Source of the DNA: Cystobasidium ongulense
Lineage: Eukaryota; Basidiomycota; Cystobasidiomycetes; Cystobasidiales; Cystobasidiaceae
Assembly: GCA_022835595.1 (NCBI GenBank)
Contig: BQUP01000008.1
Coordinates: 372,001 to 436,000, forward strand
Length of the DNA: 64,000 nucleotides
Reading direction: 5' to 3'
Below the pieces are notes generated by a model. It was not told the origin of the DNA. It made no database searches and saw only the letters and a program-made list of their open reading frames with translations. Of this stretch, positions 47,286 through 57,469 are shown one piece after another. A program made the translations under genes and the position numbers. Every line of letters begins with the position of its first letter. Within the stretch, counting starts at the first letter, position 1.

Positions 47286-48632
47286 GACAGTCTTGTCTTG
47301 CAAAGATGTCGTGGAAGTCAATACTGGATTATAGTATGTGCAGAGTGAATGCAGTCTGTGGTCACGATAATACCAGGTAGCCTATATTTCTGTAAGAGCA
47401 ACTTGACTAGTCAATCTCTGTCTGCACAGCCGAGCTTGCTCTTCGAAAAGGAGAAGACGCCCCCTGTAATACAGTAGGGCGAGTTCACCCGCAGTCTTTC
47501 TTGCTCTAGTCGACGGGTTGTGCTCCTCTTGGTTCACATTCTTCGGTCAGTCAGGGAATTAACAGCGGCAACAGGCGGGCAGGGGGTGAGAGAGTGAACG
47601 GAGGAAGCGAGCTCGAAAGGAAAGTAAAAGATTTGAAAAGGCCAGAAGCCACAGTGAAGCACATATACATCAATACGCTGTTGCAGTGACCGCGAGCGAC
47701 AGACACCGAATGTACGCAGAATTTGCGGACTTTGGGTTCGAATTCTTTGCAGGAGAATCACCAGGAGTCGGATTGGCTTGCATAAAATCGAGTCTCCAGA
47801 AAGGCACTCGGGATGCCATCATGTACGATTATCTTGCGCCATATCCTGTGAATGTGGAGTTCCTGGCTGTCCGCGAGGAACAGATAGTACCTCCGCCGAA
47901 ATATGCGAAGTGTCGGCAAGACCTTGATCAATGCACGTGCCAATCCTGCAGGCGTGAGAGCTGGGATGTGGCTATGATGGTTTGCGAGTGCGTATGAACC
48001 TCTGTGTATGTCGTTGTGTCTGTCCCGGGTTAGTGGAGTGCTCTAGTGCCAGGCAGCCCTACATTCCTGAGCCTCGGGTGAAGGCTGCGGCTCAGACCGC
48101 GTCCGCTAACACACTGCAGAGGCACCCGTGATGTGGCTTGACTTTCTTCCAACTCGTTTCGTCGCTATACTCCATCCTCGGACTCTCCAGCGCGCTCACT
48201 GATATCCAGACCCGTGCATGATGGTAGCATTCGCAGCCTGTCCGCCCCTTGCGCAAAGCTGGCGTGCTGGGAATGTAACGTCCTCGCCTGTTTGGGGCGA
48301 GACCGCCGCAACACCCCACCTTTCCCTTGCAAGCGAGAAATGTGCAGCTGCATTGTCATACTCAACGCATTCTCCAGCGCATCCTTTCTGCGTTCCCATC
48401 TGAACCGGCCAATCGCCTCTTCGCTGCTGCTCGCAGGGGAATTAAGTCTGTCTGCAGTCGTCCGTCCTCTCTCTTCTCTGCCTCTGTTTCCTCCTCGCAG
48501 CACTTCCAGCTAAAGACCCAAGTCACCTGAGCACTGCTGCTTCACAGACTAGTTCATTTGCATAGCACGCTGGCCGTGCCGTCGCCCTTTCTTCAGTCAA
48601 GTAACATCTGCGCCACTCTCGACTGGATCACG
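47286..48632. other. 1.35 kb gap containing one small Cys-rich ORF
   Basis: Apart from the 95-residue frame at 47710-47997 I see no gene. Several mutually overlapping frames at 48090-48530 on both strands are GC-rich and have no plausible product. The region should include divergent promoters for the genes at 47285 (minus) and 48633 (plus). Confidence 0.4.
47710..47997 (+). CDS. Small Cys-containing ORF, doubtful
   Basis: ATG frame of 95 codons. The sequence looks protein-like at the start (MYAEFADFGFEFFAGESPGV) with a cysteine group near the end (CRQDLDQCTCQSCRRESW, then MMVCECV), which could bind metal. A GTGCGT near the end could be a 5' splice site, so this may be the first exon of a longer gene, perhaps leading toward 48633. 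It has no homologue I know; the antisense strand is also open in part, so chance cannot be excluded. Confidence 0.3.
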   Translation: MYAEFADFGFEFFAGESPGVGLACIKSSLQKGTRDAIMYDYLAPYPVNVEFLAVREEQIVPPPKYAKCRQDLDQCTCQSCRRESWDVAMMVCECV

Positions 48633-50333
48633 ATGCATGTAACCTGCTGGCTAGTGCTATGGTTCACTTCACTCTTTGGAGCTATCAAGTTATGGACAGC
48701 TATAAGCAACTGGTGGAATAATCTGGTAAGCGTCTCCATTCTGCCTGTCCGATGAGTAGAAGACTGGAAGACTGACAATATCTTTTGCCCTGAACAGCAA
48801 GCGTACCATGACGAAGCTAACACACAGGATCCTACAGCTGTTCAAGTTATTCCAGATCTCTCGCAACGAAAGTTGGCTGAAGAGGAAGAACGAAAGAATG
48901 TCGGAAAGAGAACCGCTAAGGCGAAGAGACGTAAAGAAGCAGCCGAACTCAAAGAAGCCGAGAGGCAAAGGGAAGAAGCTCTGCGGATCAATGCAGACCA
49001 CCATACGTATTGCAAAAGCAAAGATCTCTTTGACCCCAACTCGAAGGAGCATCTTGCTAATCGCAAAACATTTCTGGACGGTTGGGCGGCTACGAGGCGC
49101 ATATTCAAAGCATTCGATACTGTTGTACCATCAACACGCAACGAAACCGATTCTACTCTCCAAATTCACGTCGAGATTGGAAGTCGAAGACAAGATGGCT
49201 CTCGTCCAAAACCTATCATTCATGGCTTTGCACCTGAAGTTCCAGTCTGCGAAATTCCGCCACCTGGTGCAGTCGTTGATTCTACTGATCCTAACAACGT
49301 ATACGTACCGGAGGCAGAGCTTGTCCGTTTGCAAGCACTCGCTGATCGTGCACGTCTACGAAGCCTTGAGCGTCCTAAACCTCCCAGGTCTATCTTGAAG
49401 AAGTCAAGCACGAATAAACCGGAAGACAATGGTGGCCGCTCATCTATCGAGAAGGATGCGCCCCCTATCACAAGGTCTGCTTCCGGCGAAACACTTGCTT
49501 CTGCGACTGGGCCAAGCTTCGAAATGTCACCTCCACAGTCCTGCTCTTCCTCCCTGACTACCATCGAATCCGAGATTGTCACGACTCCACCCGACTCCCT
49601 CACCTCTTGCAAGAAGAAGTTCAAGTTTTTCGACGACGAAACCGCCTTGAGTCACTCTTTCATCATTCCAGGCAATGAATGTTACCTATTCCACGATTTT
49701 GGAAAAGATAAAAGGTTTCGAAGCGAATTTCATCAGTTTGTCAAACCCTCAACGGAGACGACTCGGTCAGAACCCACATCCATTAGTCAAGCAGCATCAG
49801 CCGTCACCGAAATTGTACCTACAACGCCAAGATTGCGCTCCCTATCGGCCGACTCTACCACATCTTGCTTGTCGACGATGGCAATCCAGTCTGCAGAAAA
49901 GGACCCGTACTACGCTTTCGACACTTTTACTGAGCTAGGTGGAGCTGTTATCCAGAAGAAGAGCACTCAGACAACTGTAGCTACTCAATACGCACGTCAG
50001 ATCGTAGAGGATCGAGAAAGTAAAGCATTTCACGCCTGGTACGATGATCCGATAGCTAAAGCGAAAAGGGATAACTGTTCAGTATGCTGTACCTTGGAAC
50101 TTGTCAACTACGAACGATGCGGAGTGACAAACCACTCGAAATGCTGGAAGAAGTGGAAAGAAGCAGATCGACCTCGGCCCGAGCCGATTAGACAATATCA
50201 AGTCTTCGACCACGACGATTCTCGCTTCCGCCGTATCAAGAAACTAACAGGACGATTGGTCCCCGATATCCTCAAGAAGAAGAAGGAAGAGCCCAAAGAG
50301 ATTCCTGCTTGGCTGATGGGGATTCTTCCCTGA
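48633..50333 (+). CDS. N-terminally membrane-anchored protein with C-terminal Cys/His cluster, unrecognised
   Basis: Exons 48633-48725 and 48798-50333 give 542 residues. Exon 1 encodes one hydrophobic span (WLVLWFTSLFGAIKLWTAI), a likely signal anchor. Exon 2 begins acidic, then has a strongly charged Lys/Glu helix (RKLAEEEERKNVGKRTAKAK onward to EAERQREEALR) that may form a coiled coil. The middle is Ser/Thr/Pro-rich. Near the C-terminus is a compact Cys/His cluster (NCSVCCTLELVNYERCGVTN, then HSKCWKKWKE) spaced like a small zinc-binding fold, followed by a basic tail and EIPAWLMGILP. I do not recognise the family and infer no function beyond probable membrane anchoring and possible zinc binding. 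Confidence 0.72.
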
Positions 50334-50630
50334 GAGAAAAGCTCAGACCTTTGTCTTCGTGTATCTTTGACTGCGATGTCGCTTCAATGCGTTTTGCTTC
50401 GCTTCTTTGATGGGAAGCGCTGGTTGCTACAGATTAGGGTTATAAATACGTAGTTGATCTACTTGGTGCTGAATTGAAACTAGAATGTCGGTACTTTCAT
50501 CTAGCTTTTGTAGAGCTTTGCATATGGAGTTTGGTACTCCAAACATCCGCTTTTAGCCTTGAACGGCATTTTCATGATAGAGTCATCATTTGAGCATTTG
50601 AGACGTACGCAATGGACACGTTGTTCCTCT

Positions 50631-52170
50631 TCATCGTTCTTGGGGAGGTGGCTGTTTCCTCATTGGTCTGACTACAGGCTGAGATATGACACCTAAGGGG
50701 GATGACATTGCTGCTGCTGAGCCTGTTGAAGCTAGCGTATTCATCCCTTGTCTTGCCCCCTGAGCTTGCGAAGTAGCGTCGAACCGCCTTGGCATTGTTG
50801 CAACCTGAGGTGCTAATCTTGATGTACTCGAAGCCCACGGCGCAGCAGTCGCTGGCATAGTGCCAGTGGGCATTGATGACCATGGCGCAACGGTTGTCGA
50901 GACTGGGTGCTGATCACCTGCATCAACCCATGGTGCTTTTGTCGACTGAAATTCCAGTAGATTTACATCCTCGCTGTCGTCTTCGTCTTTGTCTTCTACC
51001 TCGATACGAGTAGGTAGGGCTTCGCCTGTTCCTATCCTTCTCCAAGGCAGAATATCGCCGAAATAGAAATGCTGAACGACAGTGTGCTTCTCTAGTACTT
51101 CTGCTTGATACATTTTCATTAAGCCACTGTTAACTTTGCTCCAATTCGGTACAGTAGTTGCTATGCTGTAGAGAATCGGTGAATGCTCATTGAAGGGTCC
51201 GCGTTTGAGCTTGTTGATGTGTTCAATGGAGGATAGGAACAAGTAGTCTGGAGCCGCAGCCTGTACTTCTGGGCCTCGTTTCAGTATGTCTGCAGGTCGA
51301 ATAGAGTCGTGTCCTGAAGGAGGTACCGTCAGCTTGCGTTGCTAGTACTTCTTCGTATTTACTACCCACCTATAAGCTGCGAGCTTCCCCATAAAAAGTT
51401 CAGAAATTGATGATCTTCCAGGCCCCACACGCCTTTGCTCCCCGCTGGCTCGAGAGTATATGTAGCTTGCAGCTTCCTGCAAGTGCGGAGGTACCCCTCA
51501 AAGACGGTGCATACCATCGCCACCTCGTCTTCTTCTAGCCATAGCCCTGTATACCGGAGTATGGTCATGTAGCCGAGGAAAGAGAGTTCATGCCCACTTC
51601 CATAATCAATTCTCGTCCAATTGCCGAAGGCGTTGTTGAAGTAGTACATGAGCTCTGGCAGTAGTCTACTATGGCTTTCAGGCAGCCATGCTTTATGCAA
51701 GCTTTCTGATTTCTGCTAGGGAACGGCTCAGCAACAAGACTTCAAGTTCATCCAGCGGGCGTAAACAAACCTGCTCAAGTCTCTCTCCCCATTTCCGGAA
51801 AGCTTTATTGCCAAAGCGCTGCACACCAGTGTCTAGAGGGATATCATCAATCCATGCATCCAGTTGATCGAGCATTGCGGTGATGGCCAGCGTTGTCTAG
51901 CAGTGCAGTAGGAGAGCATTGGTCAATATAGGCTACTCAAGAGGTATACAAGCCTTTGCACACCTTGTTCTCTGGATAGCTAGAGTCTCGCCTCCCTCGT
52001 CCGCGGATTGCAAGATTGCCTCGCACAAGCACTGTCATCACGCGATTGTACGCTTCCGACTGTCGCCATGCTGGGATGTCGTCGGCTGTAAAGATACGCT
52101 TTACTGGCTCGTGACATTTAGAAAAGTCTGTTATGAGCTCCACCGGGGGAAGCTTTGCGTGTGATGCCAT
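50631..52170 (-). CDS. PP2A phosphatase activator PTPA (Rrd1/Rrd2 type)
   Basis: Peptidyl-prolyl isomerase-like activator of PP2A and, for yeast Rrd1, of Sit4. Exons 52170-51964, 51896-51771, 51712-51370 and 51313-50631 give 452 residues. The N-terminus KCHEPVKRIFTADDIPAWRQ, then SEAYNRVMTVLVRGN begins the domain; exon 2 gives MLDQLDAWIDDIPLD and RFGNKAFRKWGERLE; exon 3 carries the hallmark FGNWTRIDYGSGHELSF and LWLEEDEVAMVC, then GVWGLEDHQFLNFLWGSSQL, and exon 4 HDSIRPADILKRGPE with YFGDILPWRRIGTGEALP. All family blocks are present and intron phases match. The C-terminal 120 residues are a Ser/Thr/Pro/Ala-rich tail with repeated APW motifs, beyond the usual domain. Converges on the gene ending at 50333. 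Confidence 0.94.
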
Positions 52171-52522
52171 TTGGAGCGAGAGTAGGTAGAAGAGCTCGCA
52201 TACGGACTCATTAAGCGAAAAGCATCCTCTTTAAGGAAAGGTGTTCAAGGCAATAATCAATATGTTGTCGACATTGACCTCTCAAAACTGTTTTCAGAGA
52301 AATGCTCTCCTAGCAAGTTTCAACAAGTTAGGCAACACGCTGTGACGGTGTAAGAAGTGGCAAAATAGTAGTGCTCATTCGATTTCAGTACGCAACATAA
52401 CACAACAGAAATATTAACTCAGCCTCTGCGAGGCAAATTGAGGTGATGTACAGGATAGGGGAACTATGATAGTCTGATACGGTGAAGGCTCTGACTGGCG
52501 TAAAACCCTTCCAAGAGAGACT
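52171..52522. other. Intergenic region
   Basis: PTPA promoter side and the 3' side of the small minus-strand frame. AT-rich in part. No gene seen. Confidence 0.4.
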
Positions 52523-52897
52523 TCAGTTCGCCCGTCTCCTTACATCAAAAGCCTTGCATCCATCAGTTCTGAACTCCACTTCCTCTCCCTCACATAGCTC
52601 CTGTACCTTGCCTTTTACATCCTCCGCTTTGTCCTTGTCGTCAATCCTGAGTATCTTCCGAATAGAGCGTATAGCTAATTCTCCGTCTGATAGCCTGACC
52701 AAGATACCTGTACCGAAGGTGGACGAGGTGGGAGTTGGTGGCTCAGAGAGCTGGACATCGTACTTGCTGAAAGCGGTGCTTGAGGAGGGAGTGACTGCTT
52801 CGGGCGTCAATGGAGTCGCGGGAGTCAGTAGATCCGACGCCAGTAGGGCTCTGGAGAGGGAGTCGAGAGGTTTCGGTTTTGCGCCTATTACTCGCAT
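52523..52897 (-). CDS. Small unrecognised protein, 124 residues
   Basis: Single-exon ATG frame. The N-terminal half is Ser/Thr/Pro-rich; the C-terminal half looks like a small folded domain rich in charged residues (GTGILVRLSDGELAIRSIRK, then ILRIDDKDKAEDVKGKVQEL). The start is preceded by an in-frame TGA. An overlapping plus-strand frame (52482-52922) lacks an ATG start and has a poorer composition, so the minus strand is favoured. Small mitochondrial or cytosolic factor is possible; no family recognised. Confidence 0.45.
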   Translation of the reverse strand: MRVIGAKPKPLDSLSRALLASDLLTPATPLTPEAVTPSSSTAFSKYDVQLSEPPTPTSSTFGTGILVRLSDGELAIRSIRKILRIDDKDKAEDVKGKVQELCEGEEVEFRTDGCKAFDVRRRAN

Positions 52898-53394
52898 GAT
52901 GAATCAATTGGATGGCTGCTGAAGATAGCGCGAGCTGTGAGCTAGTACTTGGACCAAGTGGCTTGTAGGTACGACCTACCAAATGTTCTGTAAAGCGTAG
53001 TATCCTGCTACCAGTGTTCGGCAGCAAGGCCTGACTAAATGGAGCAGTATTGTTAGAACTATGGATATAAGCAGAGGTAAGTTAGACGAAGGTAGAGAGC
53101 AGCTCGATAGCCCATGCCAGCCATTGTCGCATTGCCCAAACTGCATGCAGCGCCCGCCAGCCGGTCAGCAGACTTGCAGCGAGTCGGCCTTTCTCCGTTC
53201 GAGGTGGCAGGCTATGTCAGGAGCATCCGAATTTGTGTTCGTACGAGCCATGCGAGAGTGCTCTTGCAGTAGGCTGCTTAACTTTGTCATTGTTGTGCAG
53301 ACTTGAGTGGAATGAAGAAAAGAGACCTCTTTCAATCTTGCACCAATTCCATCTCAGTGATCAACAGCACGAGACACCAAAAAGCAAAGCAATC
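52898..53394. promoter_or_regulatory. Divergent intergenic region
   Basis: Between the small minus-strand frame and the NASP gene. It presumably holds both promoters. A TTG-started minus frame (52743-53027) overlaps it without support. Confidence 0.4.
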
Positions 53395-55165
53395 ATGGCG
53401 GAGTAGGTGCATCTGTCAAGCATATATATGACTCTCTAGCTGACAAACACTCTTCTAGCGACCTCCCAAAAGCGACAGAAACGCTGGCCACGCTTGCTGT
53501 TCCAGAAGTGACGGATGTAGCAGCACAGAAGATTGACGAGGACCACGAAAAGACAAAGAGCGTCAAGGAGCTCATGGACGAGGGCAATGCTGACCTAGCA
53601 ATGGGAAAGTACTCTTCAGCGTGCGAGCTATTCTCACTTGCCGTTGAAAAACTGTAAGTCCTGCTGGCGGTTGTGGTTTTGTGCCGCCTGCTTTTCGGCG
53701 CGTAAACATGCAATTGCCGCGTCGAAGATGCACGCTAATCCACACAATGCAGTACCAAAGCTGATGCATGTCGTGTTCACAGTGTTGAAGAACACGGAGA
53801 GATGTCTGTCGAGACCGTCGATGCCCTCGAAGTCTACGGCAACGCACTCCTCAAGAACGCGATTGCATCCAGCGCGGTACTTGGAGGCGACGCATCAGCT
53901 GCAAAGACAGGCTCAGACGAGCCAACAGCAAAGAAGAGCAAAGAGGGTGAGCTTCTGTAATACTGCAAGGTATTTATCGGCCCGACTAATGTCTAAGTTT
54001 AGCCTCCGCTGCAGGTTCTTCCAGAGCTGGTCCTTCCACAGAACCTGTCGCTCCTCAGAACTTCAACTTCCACTTTGGTGGTGACGAGCCTGACGATGAA
54101 GGTGATGATCAAGATGACGAAGAAGACAACGAAGAAGCGGAGGAGGAGACAGACGACTTCGAGAATGCGTGGGAAATCCTAGACTCGTGCCGAGCTATTC
54201 TAGTCAAGGAGGACAGCAATACAAGAAAATTGCAATTAGCCCGTGTACATTCGTCAATGGCTGAAGTTGCAACTGAATCTGGTAAGTATCGTATGCACCA
54301 TTGGTCCCAGACGTTTTAGACTGAATCTGTTATCATCAATCAGGTCGACCCGAAGATGGCGTAAAAGAATATGAACAAGCTTTAGCAATACAAACCTCTC
54401 TTCTACCAAAATGGGACAGACTAGTCGCACAAACACACCTCTTTATCGCTCTCGCTTTAGAACTAGTACCCACCAACACATTCGATTCCGCCGAGGAGGA
54501 AGGTCGAGTAGCTGTCGAATCATTCTCAAAGGCTACAGAAAATGTAGAGAAAGCTAAAGAAATACTAAGACTGCGAGAAGCGCACTTGAAAGGTATCGAT
54601 GCTGAATCTAACAAGGGTAAAGGCAAGGAAGGAGAAGCTGCCAATGACAATGCCGCTGGAGCGAAGGAAGAGCTATCAGACAAAGACAAGGAAGAGCTGA
54701 AAGACATTGAAGAGCTTCTCGTAGAGCTAGATAACAAGGTAAGTCACTCTATCAGCTCTCGTCCCGGCTCTCCTTTTGTACTCACGCTTGAAATTCCTCC
54801 TTCATCAGATCGAAGACTTGAAAGCACAGAGTGAAGAAGCAGAAACCAAAGCGAAAGAAGGTGGAAAGAAATTACAAGATCAAATATTCCAGCCTGGTCC
54901 TGCTCTTCCTGAAGGCGTTTCTCGAGAAGTACACAACTTGAATAGTATGGTTAAAAAGAAGAAGAAACCTTCAGCACCTACTGCTGCCACAGCTTCAGCT
55001 CCAGCGGCCTCTTCCGCTTCTCAAGAGCCTGCCAAGACTCAGGAGTCAAAGACAAATGGTGTCAATGGTAAAAGAAAGGCTGAAGATGAGGTAGTGGGAG
55101 AAAATACAAATGATACAGCTGAACCAATCGAAAAGAAGGTCAGAATTGAAGAGCCTTTGGCTTAA
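53395..55165 (+). CDS. NASP/Sim3/Hif1-family histone chaperone (SHNi-TPR)
   Basis: Nuclear chaperone for H3-H4 or CENP-A. Exons 53395-53402, 53459-53653, 53753-53946, 54003-54281, 54344-54738 and 54809-55165 give 475 residues. Exon 1 is only 8 nt (ATG GCG GA), then MADDLPKATE. The first TPR reads VKELMDEGNADLAMGKYSSA, then CELFSLAVEKL; EVYGNALLKNAIASSAVLG follows. An acidic insertion (about 150-185, EDNEEAEEETDD) interrupts, as in NASP where it contacts histones, then the SHNi-TPR ENAWEILDSCRAIL and further repeats with YEQALAIQTSLLPKWDRLVA. A coiled, Lys/Glu-rich segment and a basic tail with KKKKKP and GKRKAEDEV probably act as nuclear signal. All phases match; the family assignment rests on acidic-split TPRs and length. 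Confidence 0.88.
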
Positions 55166-55303
55166 TTGCGGAAGTAAGACCAGAAACGTCGTCTTTCAGT
55201 GCAAGCATGATCTGTGGAGTGGCTCCCGTGTGAGCAATGTTGTAGACTAGTCGTGGGTGGTGTGGAGCATTGGATTGCTGAAACTCTAAAGTAATGCAGT
55301 GCG

Positions 55304-56927
55304 TTACAGAATACCACCGATCAAAGGCAATTTCTCATGTAGATATTTCTTGCCATTGTTTCCACCAAAGTCCGATGTAGCATGACCTCCCTTATCTTCG
55401 CTCTTGAGCACGTACTTGTATATCATCAACCCTTCTAAGCCAACCGGGCCCCTAGCGTGCGTTTTCCCCGTTGAAATGCCCACCTCCGTACCGAATCCAT
55501 ATCTGAAACCATCGGCGAAACGAGTTGAAGCATTCACAAATACTCCAGCAGCGTCAATCGCTCTGCAGAATTGCTTTGCATGGAGGTCGTTTTCTGTAAT
55601 TATTGTATTTGTATGCTTGGAAGAATGTGTGTTGATGTGTGAAATGGCAGAAAGCATATCTGGTACGACTAGAACAGCTAGATCTAGTGAGAGGAATTCG
55701 GTATCGTAGTCTTCCATTTGAACGGGTACAATGAGGGAAGAGTACTGGGGTGAAAGGTCGGAAATGGCGGATAGCGATGCGAAGTCGCAATGCAATGTCA
55801 CGCCGACTTCGAGAAGTGCTTTGGCTACTGCCGGCCAGGTCACCGCCAGTGTGTCCTTGTGCAGAATTAGAGTCTCCAGAGCATTACACGCAGCAGGGTA
55901 GGAGATCTAGACAGATCAATTAGCATTCGCATGTCGAGTGAGACCAGATGTAAAGCTGGGTACTTACTTTCGAGTCGACGATCACGCGTGCAGCCTTTGT
56001 GACATCTGCCTGCGCGTCCAAGTAAGCGCAGCATATACCGTCCGCATGTCCCATGACTGGAATCTTAGTACTACTTTGAATACTTCTGACTAATTCTCCA
56101 CTTCCTCTTGGAATAACCAGATCGATATAACGGTCTTGATTTAGCAGATCTGCAATTTCTTGTCTGGTTGCGACAGTTTGAATGTATGCGGGTGGGATGG
56201 AAGTTCGCGACAGAGCAGCTTGAATGAGCCGTGTCATTATATTTTGCGTGTGTAGTGATTCCTTGCCGCCTTTTAAAATGGCAGCATTGCCTGACTTGAT
56301 CGCTAGCGAGGTGATGTTGACGATGACTTCTGGACGAGCCTCAAAGATGACAAGTAGTACTCCAATAGGACCTGCGATACCGAGGTTAAGTAAGCTAGGT
56401 AAATATGTTGTCCGCTATCGTTCGAGCCTTACATGTCACACGGTATAGATCTAACCCGTTGTCAAGTCTTGATGCATAAGTTGTCTGGCCAGCTGGGTCC
56501 GGGAGGTTTGCGACATCCTGTACACCTTGTAGCATTTCGTCGAACTTGGTAGGTGAAGACTGCAAGTCAAGTCGCTTGACGAGCGAGGATGAGAGTTTCC
56601 CTTGCGCTACTAGCTCTCTTGCAGCCTTTGTCATCACAAACCGTAAGGAAAGCCGCAGATAATTGGAGTGGATGATCAAATATCAGCCATGACACCTCAC
56701 AGCCAGCTGGAGGAGCGCCTCACCTCCATATCAAGCGAGTTGGCATGCAGTATATCAGCTTTAGCAGCTGCTAGCGTCTCCCTGACGAGCCGAAGAGCAT
56801 TGACTCGTTCCTGCTGGCCATTTTCGAGTAGTTGTGCAGCGTCGAACGCTTCTTTGGCAGCGCGGGCGAGCTGCTCAGCTTGCGAGATTGTCGAAGTCGA
56901 CGCAGAAGCCGAATTTGTATCGTTCAT
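55304..56927 (-). CDS. PRO2: Gamma-glutamyl phosphate reductase (proline synthesis)
   Basis: Second step of proline synthesis: reduces gamma-glutamyl phosphate to glutamate-5-semialdehyde with NADPH, in the cytosol. Exons 56927-56724, 56625-56433, 56371-55968 and 55906-55304 give 467 residues (yeast Pro2: 456). Conserved blocks: CPIGVLLVIFEARPEVIVNI made by splicing exon 2 to 3, SLAIKSGNAAILKGGKES, YIDLVIPRGSGELVRSIQ, IPVMGHADGICCAYLD, and the catalytic-Cys motif YPAACNALETLILH with Cys274. The C-terminal half has AGVFVNASTRFADGFRYGFG and GISTGKTHARGPVGLEGLMI. Single-function enzyme, not fused to glutamate kinase as in plants or animals. Converges on the NASP gene with about 140 bases between. 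Confidence 0.96.
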
Positions 56928-57469
56928 GTTGAGTTAGTGGATGCTGTTGTATGAAGCTGAAAAGCAAAGCAGTGAATGCTGATCTAGTGGACTTTGAGGC
57001 AGGCGAAAAGGTGATCGGTATAAAGATGTAGCTTTTGGTGGCAAGCGCAGGGCGTAAGAGGTAGGTGAAGACCGTTCATGACATGCTGTAGTTGTACAGG
57101 AGCACTGTCCGGCCTCACAAGCTGGGTCTATTCTGCGTACGGCTTGATAGATTTGCCACGAGGCGCTTTGACTTTGAAGACATGGAGAAATGGGAGTGTG
57201 TTAGTTTGAAAGCTTCTGCGAGCTCGTGTTGCTTTGAGGCATGCCTATAGATACCTTGAGGTAGCTACGCACTGGTTATATTGTACACCTTCCAGTCGAA
57301 AGTCTTCCGTCCCTAACTGGAGCTGGCTTCTTGTCTTTCTCCCACTCACTTGTAGCTGCCTTCCATCACTGCACCGGGTCTACTGCTATCTCCTAGCCAT
57401 TGGCGAGCTGCAAGCATGTGTTCATGACCAGACCACCGCCGGTAGACAGGCTGAAGACGGACGACAGCG
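56928..57469. promoter_or_regulatory. Divergent intergenic region
   Basis: Between PRO2 (minus) and the large disordered protein (plus); holds both promoters. No gene seen. Confidence 0.45.

Noticed and set aside
47730-47750. GGTTCGAATTC, resembling a tRNA B box
   Set aside because: No A box, no acceptor or anticodon stem could be drawn around it, and the last bases do not fit the consensus.
52482-52922. Plus-strand 146-codon frame over the small minus-strand gene
   Set aside because: No ATG at its start, low-complexity composition; the opposite strand has an ATG and a more protein-like sequence.
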